A stretch of 64,000 nt of DNA from Citrobacter enshiensis (GCF_029338175.1 NZ_CP119862.1:2170001-2234000), one strand, 5' to 3'. Positions 32,480-41,749 are shown, counted from the first letter of the stretch. The notes: generated from the sequence alone by a model not told the origin. Made by a program: numbers and translations.

Positions 32480-33019
32480 TTACGATTTGTCTTCCTGGGG
32501 CAGATGGCGGTAAATATAAACGCCGCTCAACAGGGTGAAAATCAACGTCAACGCGGTCAGGCCAAAGACTTTAAAATTGACCCAAATATTTTGCGGTAGC
32601 CAGAACGCGATGTAGATATTCGCAAGGCCACACAGGATGAAAAAGACCGCCCACGCCAGATTTAACTTCGACCACACAGGTTGAGGGAGCGTAAGCTCTT
32701 TCCCAAGCATGCGCTGAATCAATGGCTTTTTCATAATCCACTGGCTTACCAGCAGTGCGCCTGCAAACAGGCCATAAATCACCGTCACCTTCCATTTAAT
32801 AAATTCATCGTTATGGAAGAAAATGGTCAGGCCGCCAAACACCGCAACCAGAATAAAGGTAATCAACGCCATCTTCTCAACCTTACGATAGCGTACCCAA
32901 CTGTAAATCAGGACAACTGCGGTGGCGACGATCAGGGCTGAGGTTGCCGCATAGATGTCATACATCTTGTAAAACGCGAAAAAGACAACCAGCGGTAAAA
33001 AATCAAGAAACTGCTTCAT
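32480..33019 (-). CDS. yciB: Inner membrane septation protein YciB
   Basis: 179 residues, five hydrophobic segments; intracellular septation protein A family. In E. coli it interacts with elongasome and divisome proteins and contributes to envelope integrity. Starts [14 protein letters not shown], the family's conserved beginning. 54 bp downstream of yciC in the same direction. Confidence 0.95.
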   Translation of the reverse strand: MKQFLDFLPLVVFFAFYKMYDIYAATSALIVATAVVLIYSWVRYRKVEKMALITFILVAVFGGLTIFFHNDEFIKWKVTVIYGLFAGALLVSQWIMKKPLIQRMLGKELTLPQPVWSKLNLAWAVFFILCGLANIYIAFWLPQNIWVNFKVFGLTALTLIFTLLSGVYIYRHLPQEDKS

Positions 33020-33073
33020 TCTTCGATTCCGTAATTAAAATGCATCGGCCGGAAAGCACCGACGCACACAGGG

Positions 33074-34247
<1,174 letters not shown>

Positions 34248-34377
34248 GATTTCACCTGCAACAAGATAACGCATCAATTCAATTGTGAGAAAGCTAAATT
34301 AGCCCTCTGTTTCAGGAAGGGCAAGAGGGAAGCATCTGAATATTTTCAGTGCGAAAATATATCAAAATTGATTTGAA

Positions 34378-34391
34378 TCACTTTAACCAGG
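34378..34391. promoter_or_regulatory. Near-perfect FNR-type site upstream of ompW
   Basis: TTGAT-TTGA-ATCAC matches the FNR consensus at 9 of 10 fixed positions. ompW is FNR-activated in E. coli and Salmonella. The site is about 140 bp before the start codon. Confidence 0.6.
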
Positions 34392-34451
34392 ATTTTGAAT
34401 GCAAGTTCTAAATTAATCTGGATCAATAAATGTTAAATTACAAGATGTAAT

Positions 34452-34470
34452 GTGATCCGTGTTAGATCAC
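34452..34470. promoter_or_regulatory. Inverted repeat GTGATC-N7-GATCAC before ompW
   Basis: Perfect 6-bp arms with a 7-bp spacer about 60 bp before the ompW start codon. The spacing does not fit CRP or FNR. It may be an operator of another regulator; it contains two Dam sites (GATC), so it could be methylation sensitive. Confidence 0.4.
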
Positions 34471-34529
34471 TTTTTACTCCATTGTAGGTATATTCGTCAC
34501 GCTTTTATAACCATAACGATGGAGCGAAT

Positions 34530-35168
34530 ATGAAAAAATTAACAGTGGCGGCGTTGGCAGTAAGTACTCTTCTCTCTGGCGGGGTCTATGCGCATGAAGC
34601 GGGTGAGTTCTTCATTCGTGCGGGTTCGGCAACCGTTCGCCCGACCGAAGGGGCGGGGGGTACGTTAGGCAGCCTGGGCGGATTTGATGTTAGCAACAAT
34701 ACGCAACTTGGCCTGACCTTCACCTATATGGCAACGGACAATATCGGTATCGAATTGCTGGGCGCGACGCCGTTCCGTCATAAGATTGGAACCTCATCAA
34801 CCGGTGATATCGCTACCGTTCACCATTTGCCGCCGACATTAATGGCTCAGTGGTACTTTGGCGACGCCAGCAGCAAACTGCGTCCGTACGTCGGGGCCGG
34901 TATTAACTACACCACCTTCTTCGACACGGGTTTTAACGACAAAGGAAAAGAGACCGGATTGTCTGACCTGAGCCTGAAAGACTCCTGGGGCGCTGCGGGA
35001 CAAGTGGGTATGGATTATCTGATCGACCGTGACTGGCTGATCAACATGTCGGTTTGGTACATGGATATCGACACGACCGCGAACTATAAACTTGGCGGCG
35101 CTCAGCAGCATGACAGCGTTCGCCTCGATCCGTGGGTGTTTATGTTCTCTGCGGGCTATCGTTTTTAA
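34530..35168 (+). CDS. ompW: Outer membrane protein OmpW
   Basis: Eight-stranded outer-membrane beta barrel with a hydrophobic channel, used as a colicin S4 receptor in E. coli and induced anaerobically. 212 residues: signal peptide 1-21 (LLSGGVYA before HEAGEFF), barrel strands rich in alternating aromatic residues, and the C-terminal Phe (SAGYRF) required for barrel assembly. The prophage is inserted directly after its stop codon. Confidence 0.97.
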   Translation: MKKLTVAALAVSTLLSGGVYAHEAGEFFIRAGSATVRPTEGAGGTLGSLGGFDVSNNTQLGLTFTYMATDNIGIELLGATPFRHKIGTSSTGDIATVHHLPPTLMAQWYFGDASSKLRPYVGAGINYTTFFDTGFNDKGKETGLSDLSLKDSWGAAGQVGMDYLIDRDWLINMSVWYMDIDTTANYKLGGAQQHDSVRLDPWVFMFSAGYRF

Positions 35169-35202
35169 GTTCTTCTGCAAAACCCCAGCAAAACTCCTCT
35201 GC

Positions 35203-35231
35203 AAAACTGGTCATTAAATGACCAGTTTTTT
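35203..35231. terminator. Hairpin terminator at the host-prophage junction
   Basis: AAAACTGGTCAT (35203-35214), loop TAA, ATGACCAGTTTT (35218-35229), then T: a 12-bp perfect stem. It overlaps the integrase stop codon (35214-35216) and can end ompW transcription rightward and, less clearly, int leftward. The attachment site must be close, between ompW and here. Confidence 0.8.
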
Positions 35232-36341
35232 CCATTCTTTTCCACGCGTATCGTTGTAATGATCGGTCATTACTTTACTGCTATGGCCCAACAATATTTG
35301 TGTGTCGATACCTTGCTCTCTGAATATCCTTTCAGCCAAAGAACGCTGCTCATGGAAAGAGGGTGGAGTGCCTTTGCTTGACCAGTCGTAGTCGACTGAG
35401 TCACGTGTTTTTCTGAAGGCACCAGTTAGAGATGCTGGTTTTACCATTCCACCTCTTTTGCCTTTCCCTTTATCGTGGTGATGATGTAGTAAATACGGGC
35501 TAAGTATCCTGTCCCGGCACTGAGCGATCACATCTTCAAGAGAAATGTTTAACTTGTTACAACGTAACTTTATAGGTATCGCGATTTTGGCGCCTGTCTT
35601 ACTTTGTTCAATAAAGAGGTGACCATCTCTGACATCTGAAAATTTCATATTACAAATATCGGCCAACCGCTGTCCTGTAATGATGGCCAGCAGCATCCCT
35701 TTCTGCAGAAAGTAATTTTCTTTTTCGGCTGCCTGGTAGATCATCAGCCATTCTTCGAACGTCAGTCGTTGTCTCGAGACACGGACCTGAGGTTTTTTTG
35801 TAGCCTCAGCTGGATTAAATCCTGCCGGCACTTCTCCTACCTGCTGTGCTTCTTTAAAAACATCAGACAGCACTTTGCGTACAATTTGTGCCATCCGTAG
35901 TTGGCCTTTATTCTTGTAGTCCTCGAGGATCCCAACTATATCTTTAACCGTTATGCTGTCGATTACCCGCATGCCAAGATGACTTTCAAAAACGTTAAGC
36001 GGGGCGTTTTTCTGCTTAAGCGTATTGAGTTTTATCTCTCCAGTTTCGTAACGCTGGTCCTGCAACTTTCGGTACCGAACAATCCATTCGCTTACCGTCG
36101 TAGACAGCCCACACCGTTTATTAATTTCTTCTCTGATTTTAAATGTGTGCCGCATTTGTCTTTCTGCGAGTCGGCTATTTGCTTCGACAGCTATTTCTTT
36201 AGCAACTTGCTCATCTGTTCCCAAACCATGAAATTTACCGGTTACAGGGTGCTTATACCTCCAGTACACCCTGTTGGTCCTCGAATCCAGGTAACATGAC
36301 AATCCGGGAATGGTCACGTTGTGTTTTCGAGGTCTAGCCAT
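35214..36341 (-). CDS. int: Phage integrase (tyrosine recombinase)
   Basis: Catalyses site-specific integration of the prophage next to ompW. 375 residues: an N-terminal arm-binding domain (1-65, PGLSCYLDSRTNRVYWRY), a core-binding SAM-like domain (about 80-180), then the catalytic domain. Active-site residues visible: Arg225 (TGQR), Lys248 (EQSKTG), His330 and Arg333 (FHEQR), His353 (LLGH), nucleophile Tyr362 (DHYND). Similar in layout to lambda Int. It overlaps the excisionase gene by 8 bp. Confidence 0.95.
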   Translation of the reverse strand: MARPRKHNVTIPGLSCYLDSRTNRVYWRYKHPVTGKFHGLGTDEQVAKEIAVEANSRLAERQMRHTFKIREEINKRCGLSTTVSEWIVRYRKLQDQRYETGEIKLNTLKQKNAPLNVFESHLGMRVIDSITVKDIVGILEDYKNKGQLRMAQIVRKVLSDVFKEAQQVGEVPAGFNPAEATKKPQVRVSRQRLTFEEWLMIYQAAEKENYFLQKGMLLAIITGQRLADICNMKFSDVRDGHLFIEQSKTGAKIAIPIKLRCNKLNISLEDVIAQCRDRILSPYLLHHHHDKGKGKRGGMVKPASLTGAFRKTRDSVDYDWSSKGTPPSFHEQRSLAERIFREQGIDTQILLGHSSKVMTDHYNDTRGKEWKKLVI

Positions 36342-36567
36342 CTTCTAAAATCCTTCTGAGTAATGGGTGATCTTGATTTTTAATTACTGGTTCTGTTGTG
36401 AGTCCAGTAAATCGTGCATTAGTCTCAACGCGCCAGCTTTTCCCAACACGGCAAGGGAGAGGAAAGATCATCCCGTTTTTTGCGTATTTGTTGAGTGTGG
36501 ACCTGCTCGGAACCGGGTCACCGAACTCTGATCTCGCCCATTCAGAGAGTAAAATCAGTCTGGACAT
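36334..36567 (-). CDS. xis: Excisionase (DUF1233 / Xis-like)
   Basis: 77-residue winged-helix DNA-bending protein that directs Int toward excision. The N-terminal pattern LSEWARSEFGDPVPSRSTLN followed by NGMIFPLPCRVGKSWRV matches phage excisionases (helix, then wing). It lies immediately upstream of int in the same operon, the usual place. Confidence 0.88.
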   Translation of the reverse strand: MSRLILLSEWARSEFGDPVPSRSTLNKYAKNGMIFPLPCRVGKSWRVETNARFTGLTTEPVIKNQDHPLLRRILEDG

Positions 36568-36618
36568 TTTTCCCCCAGAGTATGGCCCAGTTACGGGCCA
36601 CTTAGTGAATATATGAAA

Positions 36619-39027
36619 TCAGTTTGTGGTCAGACGTTGCCAGATTGCTGATACGTATTTGACCTGATGCCGGGCGTCAGAAAGCGCATTGTGCATGTCA
36701 CCTTCAAACGGGATGTCGTAGCGTGGATTTATGCCGACAGATTTACCCAGTTCAACCATGGTCCTAACGTCCCTGTCATTCCTGAACGGAACAGCGAAGG
36801 GGGTATCTGTTAACGCGTATGCGCGGCGAAGAATGACGTTATCAAACGAACAACCATTACCCCATAACTGAACTGTTTGGCTTCCGTTAGCAGCATTTTC
36901 AGCAATAAAGTCAGCCAGAAGTTCGAGGATCTCAAGCAGTCCCATGGCTTCATCAACAAGAATGGCAGAGCGGGCTTCCGATGATTGTTTTAACCACCAC
37001 TGAATTGTCGACGCATCCGGTTTCATGCCAAACGACATCGATGATTCAAGACTGACAACCCGGTAAAACTCGGCACCAGTGTTGCCAGTCGAAGGATCGA
37101 AAAATACAGCGCCGATAGAGACTATTGGGGCATCAGGACTGTTGCCCATAGTTTCCATATCAAGCATCAGGTGAGTATAAAAAGCGTTCAGTGGATCCGA
37201 ATCAATATGGTGAACGGGTTCATTATTCAGGGAAGATGATGCGTCACCAGTTGCATCAGTGCTTTTAACTGGCAAAACTGCTGCTTCGCCCTGAGACACT
37301 TCAGGATTAGCTTTGATTTCGTTGTTGTCAGTTTCTTCCATCTGCACATTGCTGGTGGTTTCCTCGGTTAATTTTGCATGGGTATTCATCAGGCCATCGA
37401 TTGAAAACGTGCCGTTACCCATGTTGATGACTTCAGGCTGACCTGTGGGTGCTTCCTGCCCAGTTGCAATCTGCTCGTTAATTTCATTCTCCCAACTCGA
37501 TTCCGGCGCATGACCGGCTGCCGCCAGGGTTTCTTCAGTTGGTGCTTCGTGGTTGCTTTCTGTCAGGTTTGCATTGATGTAGGTCTGCAGGCTGGCCGGA
37601 AAATGATGGGCGTTTTCTGTCGCACCACGGATAAGCGCGAATATTGCTGCGCGCGAATAGTCCAAAATGCCAGCGCACTTACGCAGTGCTTCCGACCATT
37701 CCTTGAAAGGGCTCTCTTTTTTGGTGACGATCTCTTTTGCCCGGCGGTAAACCCCGCCAGGGATGTCGTAGATGTTAAAATCCATTGGCAGGGTGGCCAG
37801 CGCGATCTCAACGTCGAGCGTATCCAGTGTATGAGCGTAATCGGAATTGCGATCGGTCTTATTGCCACCACCGGCGTTGGTTCCGGTATCAGAGCGCTGA
37901 ATATGCGACACTCGATTGCCTTTACACCACTCTTTAACCAGCAGCCCACGGTCAATATGTTCAGTATTGAACCAGGACTTAAAGAACTGGATGACGGTAG
38001 ACAGTTCAACTCGCTTTCCATCAACCGGGAAAATAGTTTTCAGCGCGCTGACAATTTTCCAGATATCGATCTCTGGTACTTTTTTAAATGGTTCCACGTT
38101 TTCGGCGGCAAGCAGCAGGTTTTGCACATAACTGTCATCTACGTCCAGCTCGAGTTCCTGAATGGTTTTCTTCTGCTCAGCACTAATATGGTAAGCATAT
38201 TCTTCAGAAATAAACTGAGCTAAAAGGCGCTGGCGTAGCGGCAGAGTGGCGACAGTAATAAGCTCAGGCGTGGTAGATGTGGTGGATTGTTCATCACCCA
38301 CAACCTTTGCTTTCTTATCATTAACCCATTCCTGAACGGCGAGAGCTCGAGTATCTGGATCTTCAATCCATTCAGTAATAAATTCTTCAAATGAAATAAC
38401 GGCGTAGACTTGGTCGCGGTCGAAGACTTCTTTTATCGCGCCTGCCAGTTTCCACTCAACATGTGCAGAAAGCTCCTTAACAGCTGGGACATTAGCGACG
38501 GCCAGTAGCAGGTTTTGTACATAGAGATCATTTTCGTCCAGTTCCATTTGTCCGATCTGGATGTGCTGTGCTTCGCTGATTTCCTTCTCTTCTGCATCAT
38601 TTAACAGGTGAGCGATCAGGCGTTGAGACAGGCGCAGGCGAGCAATTGGGCGGAGCAGTACAGGCGCATCAGTGGCGGGTGTGCTGGCATTGGTAGGTTC
38701 AGGTTTTTGCTGGTTGGAAGCCCCCTGATTTTCATTTACCGACTTCGGTTTCAGCTGCCATGTTTGCTGGTCTTCTGCCAGCTCGTAACGATCGCACCAT
38801 GTGTCATCGAGTGTGCTTTCCTCAGGAAGATCGTCAACAACAAACCAGTTAGTGCGGACAGGTAATTGATGGTCGGCACCACGACCGACGGCAATGCCAT
38901 TGTCTTCCAGAATATTGAGGATTTCGCGTTCTGCACGGGAATCTGATTTCGCAGAGAACCAGCAAAACAGGTTTTTTGCCTCAGTTGCTTTCGCTTTGGC
39001 TTTAATAAGATACGCATACGTTAACAT
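36619..39027 (-). CDS. RecE-like N-terminal region fused to a DEDD 3'-5' exonuclease
   Basis: About 802 residues. The middle part (NRVSHIQRSDTGTNAGGGN and what follows) matches the N-terminal, non-nuclease region of Rac RecE (exonuclease VIII). The C-terminal 200 residues are instead a DnaQ-like DEDD domain: LDMETMG, GNGCSFDNVILRRAY, HNALSDARHQVKY. Residues of about 150-390 contain a duplicated module. ATG 39027 is chosen; the frame also opens at a TTG at 39102 within a repeated leader, and neither start has a strong ribosome site. Probably acts in phage recombination or DNA processing; no recT gene is seen nearby. Confidence 0.8.
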   Translation of the reverse strand: MLTYAYLIKAKAKATEAKNLFCWFSAKSDSRAEREILNILEDNGIAVGRGADHQLPVRTNWFVVDDLPEESTLDDTWCDRYELAEDQQTWQLKPKSVNENQGASNQQKPEPTNASTPATDAPVLLRPIARLRLSQRLIAHLLNDAEEKEISEAQHIQIGQMELDENDLYVQNLLLAVANVPAVKELSAHVEWKLAGAIKEVFDRDQVYAVISFEEFITEWIEDPDTRALAVQEWVNDKKAKVVGDEQSTTSTTPELITVATLPLRQRLLAQFISEEYAYHISAEQKKTIQELELDVDDSYVQNLLLAAENVEPFKKVPEIDIWKIVSALKTIFPVDGKRVELSTVIQFFKSWFNTEHIDRGLLVKEWCKGNRVSHIQRSDTGTNAGGGNKTDRNSDYAHTLDTLDVEIALATLPMDFNIYDIPGGVYRRAKEIVTKKESPFKEWSEALRKCAGILDYSRAAIFALIRGATENAHHFPASLQTYINANLTESNHEAPTEETLAAAGHAPESSWENEINEQIATGQEAPTGQPEVINMGNGTFSIDGLMNTHAKLTEETTSNVQMEETDNNEIKANPEVSQGEAAVLPVKSTDATGDASSSLNNEPVHHIDSDPLNAFYTHLMLDMETMGNSPDAPIVSIGAVFFDPSTGNTGAEFYRVVSLESSMSFGMKPDASTIQWWLKQSSEARSAILVDEAMGLLEILELLADFIAENAANGSQTVQLWGNGCSFDNVILRRAYALTDTPFAVPFRNDRDVRTMVELGKSVGINPRYDIPFEGDMHNALSDARHQVKYVSAIWQRLTTN

Positions 39028-39093
39028 TGCGTTCGGGCTCCATTGGATTGTAAGATACCCGGCAGCTGATGATCGCCGCCTAAGGTAGTGGTT

Positions 39094-39148
39094 ATTGGTC
39101 AAAACTCGTTCCGGAAAGCTTTGGTCGGCTGACCGGGTACTTAACCCG
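39094..39148. repeat. Repeated leader motif, copy 1
   Basis: ATTGGTCAAAACTCGTT (39094-39110), then TTGGTCGGCTGACCGGGT further on. The same pair of elements recurs at 39993-40050, and the first element recurs inverted at 43304-43320. All lie between early phage genes. Confidence 0.7.
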
Positions 39149-39168
39149 CCTTGCGCGGGTTTTGTGCT

Positions 39169-39507
39169 TTATGGGGTAGGGGATTTTCCCTGCGCCAGCT
39201 GTGCGACGGGGACCCACTCCAGAGCATTCAACACGGGTTCAAATGAATCAGGCGTGTTAGTAACGGCTCGAACGACGTCAGCAACGCTGGGGTTTACTTT
39301 GTTCAGATGGTAGCCGCCGCCGGGACCACGCTGACTGGTGACGATTTCACTGGTTCGCAACTTAGAGAAAATCTGCTCCAGATAAGACACAGACAACTTT
39401 GATTCTTTACTGACAGACGCAATGGAAACAGGGCGCCCGTTATAAATCCTGTTGAGGATGGCAACGACCTGAACAGATGCCACCACACGTTTCATTCCAA
39501 ATTCCAT
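39169..39507 (-). CDS. Phage Rrf2/IscR-like transcriptional regulator
   Basis: 112 residues. The N-terminal winged helix follows IscR/Rrf2 closely: SVSYLEQIFSKLRTSEIVTSQRGPGGGYHL, at about residues 38-67. The three cysteines that bind the Fe-S cluster in IscR are absent; the C-terminal half contains no Cys. It probably binds DNA as an apo-regulator. ATG 39507 overlaps the previous stop by one base (TGATG) and has AAGGA upstream. Confidence 0.75.
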   Translation of the reverse strand: MEFGMKRVVASVQVVAILNRIYNGRPVSIASVSKESKLSVSYLEQIFSKLRTSEIVTSQRGPGGGYHLNKVNPSVADVVRAVTNTPDSFEPVLNALEWVPVAQLAQGKSPTP

Positions 39508-39845
39508 CACGCATCCTTTGCCGGTTCGCGACCGTATCCTGGGTTATCGTTTAAGGCATCATTCAGAACCTGCATTGCCTCATTGTGTGGGAGAGTCAGT
39601 GCAAGTTTGATCGCCGTTCCAAGCTCTTCAGCTACGCATTCAAATTTACGAGCGAGCCTGGCTGTTTCATCAACTTGTTCACCCATCGCTTCCATTTCAA
39701 AGTTGTGCTCAGTCCAGACCTCATCCATCACATCGCTTTCAACTTCTTCACGTAATGATTCTTTCACTTCCAGAACAGGCAATACCCCGATTAATGACTC
39801 TGCTGGTGCGCTGCTGAAGCGCAATGCCAGATCGTTAGCTGACAT
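39507..39845 (-). CDS. Hypothetical acidic phage early protein
   Basis: 112 residues, acidic and helical (EVKESLREEVESDVMDEVWTE), with no motif that I recognise. ATG 39845 has an excellent ribosome site CGGAGG six bases upstream; the frame extends further upstream but without support. It overlaps the Rrf2-like gene by one base. Common position of small accessory genes in the leftward early operon of lambdoid phages. Confidence 0.7.
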   Translation of the reverse strand: MSANDLALRFSSAPAESLIGVLPVLEVKESLREEVESDVMDEVWTEHNFEMEAMGEQVDETARLARKFECVAEELGTAIKLALTLPHNEAMQVLNDALNDNPGYGREPAKDA

Positions 39846-39902
39846 AAAAACCTCCGGAAAAAAGCCCGCCACAGGACGGGCAAAGAACACTTTTCCAATT
39901 TA

Positions 39903-40006
39903 ACCAGAACAGGTCTTCGTCTCCTGTTTGGTTACGATGGTGGTATTACCATCACAATGCCTGGTGCACCGGGCATGAGGCTGGTAACAGCTATTGGTCA
40001 AACTCG
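39903..40006. other. Spacer with hairpins and repeated leader, copy 2
   Basis: No gene. Contains ATTGGTCAAACTCGTT at 39993-40008 and short inverted repeats (GGTGGTATTACCATC, GGTGCACCGGGCATG). The second leader element TTGGTCGGCAGACGGGT extends into the gene to the right at about 40029. Confidence 0.5.
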
Positions 40007-40222
40007 TTATGAACGAACTGCAGTCTGTTGGTCGGCAGACGGGTCACCCTTCTGGGCGAGCATGTAGCAAATCAGTCGAATGATTACTTCAATACGGTTT
40101 AGATGTACGGCCTGACGCCGCACTGGTTTACGTGCGAAATCGATCATGGATTTATCCTCTTGCGTTGCCCTTGTCGCCAGGCTGGCGGAACGTTGAACCT
40201 GCTGCGTGTTAATACTTGCCAT
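40007..40222 (-). CDS. Hypothetical phage early protein
   Basis: 71 residues, basic (RKPVRRQAVHLNRIEVIIRLICYML), with one modest hydrophobic helix near residues 46-54. First gene of the leftward operon behind the predicted PL promoter. No recognised family. The start (MASINTQQVQ) is the only reasonable one; the ribosome site is weak. Confidence 0.6.
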   Translation of the reverse strand: MASINTQQVQRSASLATRATQEDKSMIDFARKPVRRQAVHLNRIEVIIRLICYMLAQKGDPSADQQTAVRS

Positions 40223-40302
40223 CTCATCCGGTGATTCATATGCCGCCGGCAGCTACTTCGTGGGCGTCCTGCCTTGATGACTCATTTCAAATTGTGTTTA
40301 TA

Positions 40303-40344
40303 TTTAAACCCTATTTGTGTTTGAAAGTCAACACGACATGTGTT
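40303..40344 (-). promoter_or_regulatory. Leftward early promoter PL with two operators
   Basis: On the reverse strand TTGACT (40326-40331), 17-bp spacer, TTTAAA (40303-40308). Operators of the form AACAC-N5-GTGTT overlap it: 40330-40344 (AACAC-GACAT-GTGTT, perfect) and 40307-40321 (AACCC-TATTT-GTGTT, one mismatch). Same operator type as on the right side of the repressor gene. Confidence 0.7.
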
Positions 40345-40439
40345 TAAAACTAAAGAGGTAAAAACGAGGGGCTGCAGGATGGGAAATAAGCATAAAAAAA
40401 CCAGCCAAGTAGGCTGGTCAGGTCGCTGAGGATTGTAGA

Positions 40440-40820
40440 TTACTCGTCAGTTGGCTTAAATCGCCCCCGAAGGTATTTCTCAACATATTCATCAATCTCT
40501 TTCAGTCGCAACTGAAAAGTATCAATCATTCTGTCTTGCTCAGACTCAGGTAACTGGTCAAAAAGAGTGATTAACTTACGATGTTTTGTCGTTAACCATG
40601 ATTCAGCATGATCATCGCCAAACATTAGCTCCGCAGGGCTAATCCCAAGAGCTTTAGATATTGTTATAGCGTCGTCAACGCCAATATTTCGGCGACCTGC
40701 CTCATAGTTTCCGATGCGTGATTGAGCCCACCCGCACAACTCTGCGAGTTTAGATTGCGACATATTTTTCTGTTCGCGTAGCTGCTTCAGTCTGGCGGCA
40801 ATTGCAGTGTTTATGTTCAT
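40440..40820 (-). CDS. XRE-family prophage repressor (RacR/CI-like)
   Basis: 126 residues. N-terminal helix-turn-helix (about 8-62: LKQLREQKNMSQSKLAELCG, RIGNYEAGRR), then an acidic helical tail. It lacks the S24 (LexA-type) peptidase domain of lambda CI, so it cannot self-cleave. Place and shape match RacR of the Rac prophage, opposite a YdaS/YdaT-like pair. It should keep PL and PR silent by binding the AACAC-N5-GTGTT operators. Confidence 0.85.
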   Translation of the reverse strand: MNINTAIAARLKQLREQKNMSQSKLAELCGWAQSRIGNYEAGRRNIGVDDAITISKALGISPAELMFGDDHAESWLTTKHRKLITLFDQLPESEQDRMIDTFQLRLKEIDEYVEKYLRGRFKPTDE

Positions 40821-40831
40821 TACTGATTTTT

Positions 40832-40919
40832 ACCACGTTACGTGTTATCGCTCAAAGAACGTTTCGTCTTGACTATCTAACACATTATGTGTTTAATTCA
40901 GCTAAACACCATATGTGAG
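40832..40919 (+). promoter_or_regulatory. Rightward early promoter PR with three operators
   Basis: TTGACT (40869-40874), 17-bp spacer, TTTAAT (40892-40897). Operators: 40832-40846 (ACCAC-GTTAC-GTGTT), 40879-40893 (AACAC-ATTAT-GTGTT, perfect, within the promoter), 40905-40919 (AACAC-CATAT-GTGAG). The first operator lies nearest the repressor gene and may control its own promoter. Confidence 0.7.
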
Positions 40920-40925
40920 GACAAG

Positions 40926-41138
40926 ATGAACAACATCGCCAAAGAACGGCAGGCGCTCGGATTAACTCAAGCGCAATTAGCCAAATTATTCGGGTGGCGT
41001 CAGTCAAGGCTCTCAAATTATGAGAACGGAACACGCCAACCGGGACTACCGGAATGCAGATTAATTGTGGAGAAGCTTAACGACCTAGGACGTTCTTGCT
41101 CTCTTGATAGTGTGTTTCCGCCACAAAGCGAGGTCTAA
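40926..41138 (+). CDS. Cro/YdaS-like XRE regulator
   Basis: 70 residues that are almost entirely a helix-turn-helix: KERQALGLTQAQLAKLFGWRQSRLSNYENGTRQPG. First rightward gene, divergent from the repressor, so it takes the role of Cro/YdaS. ATG 40926 follows GAGGA; an upstream in-frame ATG at 40887 lies within the promoter region. Next gene starts 2 bp later. Confidence 0.85.
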   Translation: MNNIAKERQALGLTQAQLAKLFGWRQSRLSNYENGTRQPGLPECRLIVEKLNDLGRSCSLDSVFPPQSEV

Positions 41139-41140
41139 CG

Positions 41141-41695
41141 ATGCAATCAGTAGCTTATTCCCATAATAACCCACGGTTAGCAGCTCCGTTGAAAACGCAA
41201 AATCATTTTAAACCCCAGCGCCGCGACAGCATTCAGCACCGCGTCATATTGGCTGCTGTTCGTGAATGGGAATCGACATTACCAGGGCAGGCGCAGGAGC
41301 GGATCGCTCAGCTGGTGGCTGAAGAGTGGGCCAAAGCAGATGGCCGCGGTCTTGCGGTCAATAAGCAGAATCTATTTCGCTATCTGAAAAATGAGGGTGG
41401 TTCAGAGAAGTACACGGCTTACGTTATGCAGTTGTCAGGCTCAATTATTGCCGCTATGCCAGTTCAGATAGCCAGGAAGCACGGGTTAAGTAATGCAAGC
41501 ACAGACGCTGAGCTGGTGGCGAACGCAGTCAAAGAGTGCAGTGAGGCACACCAGGCGAAATTAATCGGCGCGCCGTTACAGAAGCTTGAGAAGGAAATTC
41601 GTGAAGCCGCAATCGCTTTGTTCAACATGTTACCTGCTGACGCGGCGGGACCACTACTGGCGAGTTTAAGCGCCGTAGCGCCGCAATTGTTTTAA
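41141..41695 (+). CDS. YdaT-like phage regulator/toxin (CII position)
   Basis: 184 residues. The pattern of an N-terminal region followed by NKQNLFRYLKNEGG and a helical C-terminal part resembles YdaT of the Rac prophage. YdaT is toxic when overproduced and in related systems acts as a CII-like activator. It follows the Cro/YdaS-like gene directly, as in Rac. The assignment rests on context and weak similarity; a CII-type role is inferred. Confidence 0.6.
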   Translation: MQSVAYSHNNPRLAAPLKTQNHFKPQRRDSIQHRVILAAVREWESTLPGQAQERIAQLVAEEWAKADGRGLAVNKQNLFRYLKNEGGSEKYTAYVMQLSGSIIAAMPVQIARKHGLSNASTDAELVANAVKECSEAHQAKLIGAPLQKLEKEIREAAIALFNMLPADAAGPLLASLSAVAPQLF

Positions 41696-41749
41696 TCGAG
41701 TTTTGAGCAATAACCATTACGCGCCGGAAAACCGGACAAGGGAGTAACC

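Noticed and set aside
34452-34470. CRP site before ompW
   Set aside because: TGTGA and TCACT are 11 bp apart rather than 6, so it does not fit CRP.
37510-38223. 237-codon frame opposite the RecE-like gene
   Set aside because: Antisense shadow; the reverse-strand gene carries recognisable RecE-like sequence there.
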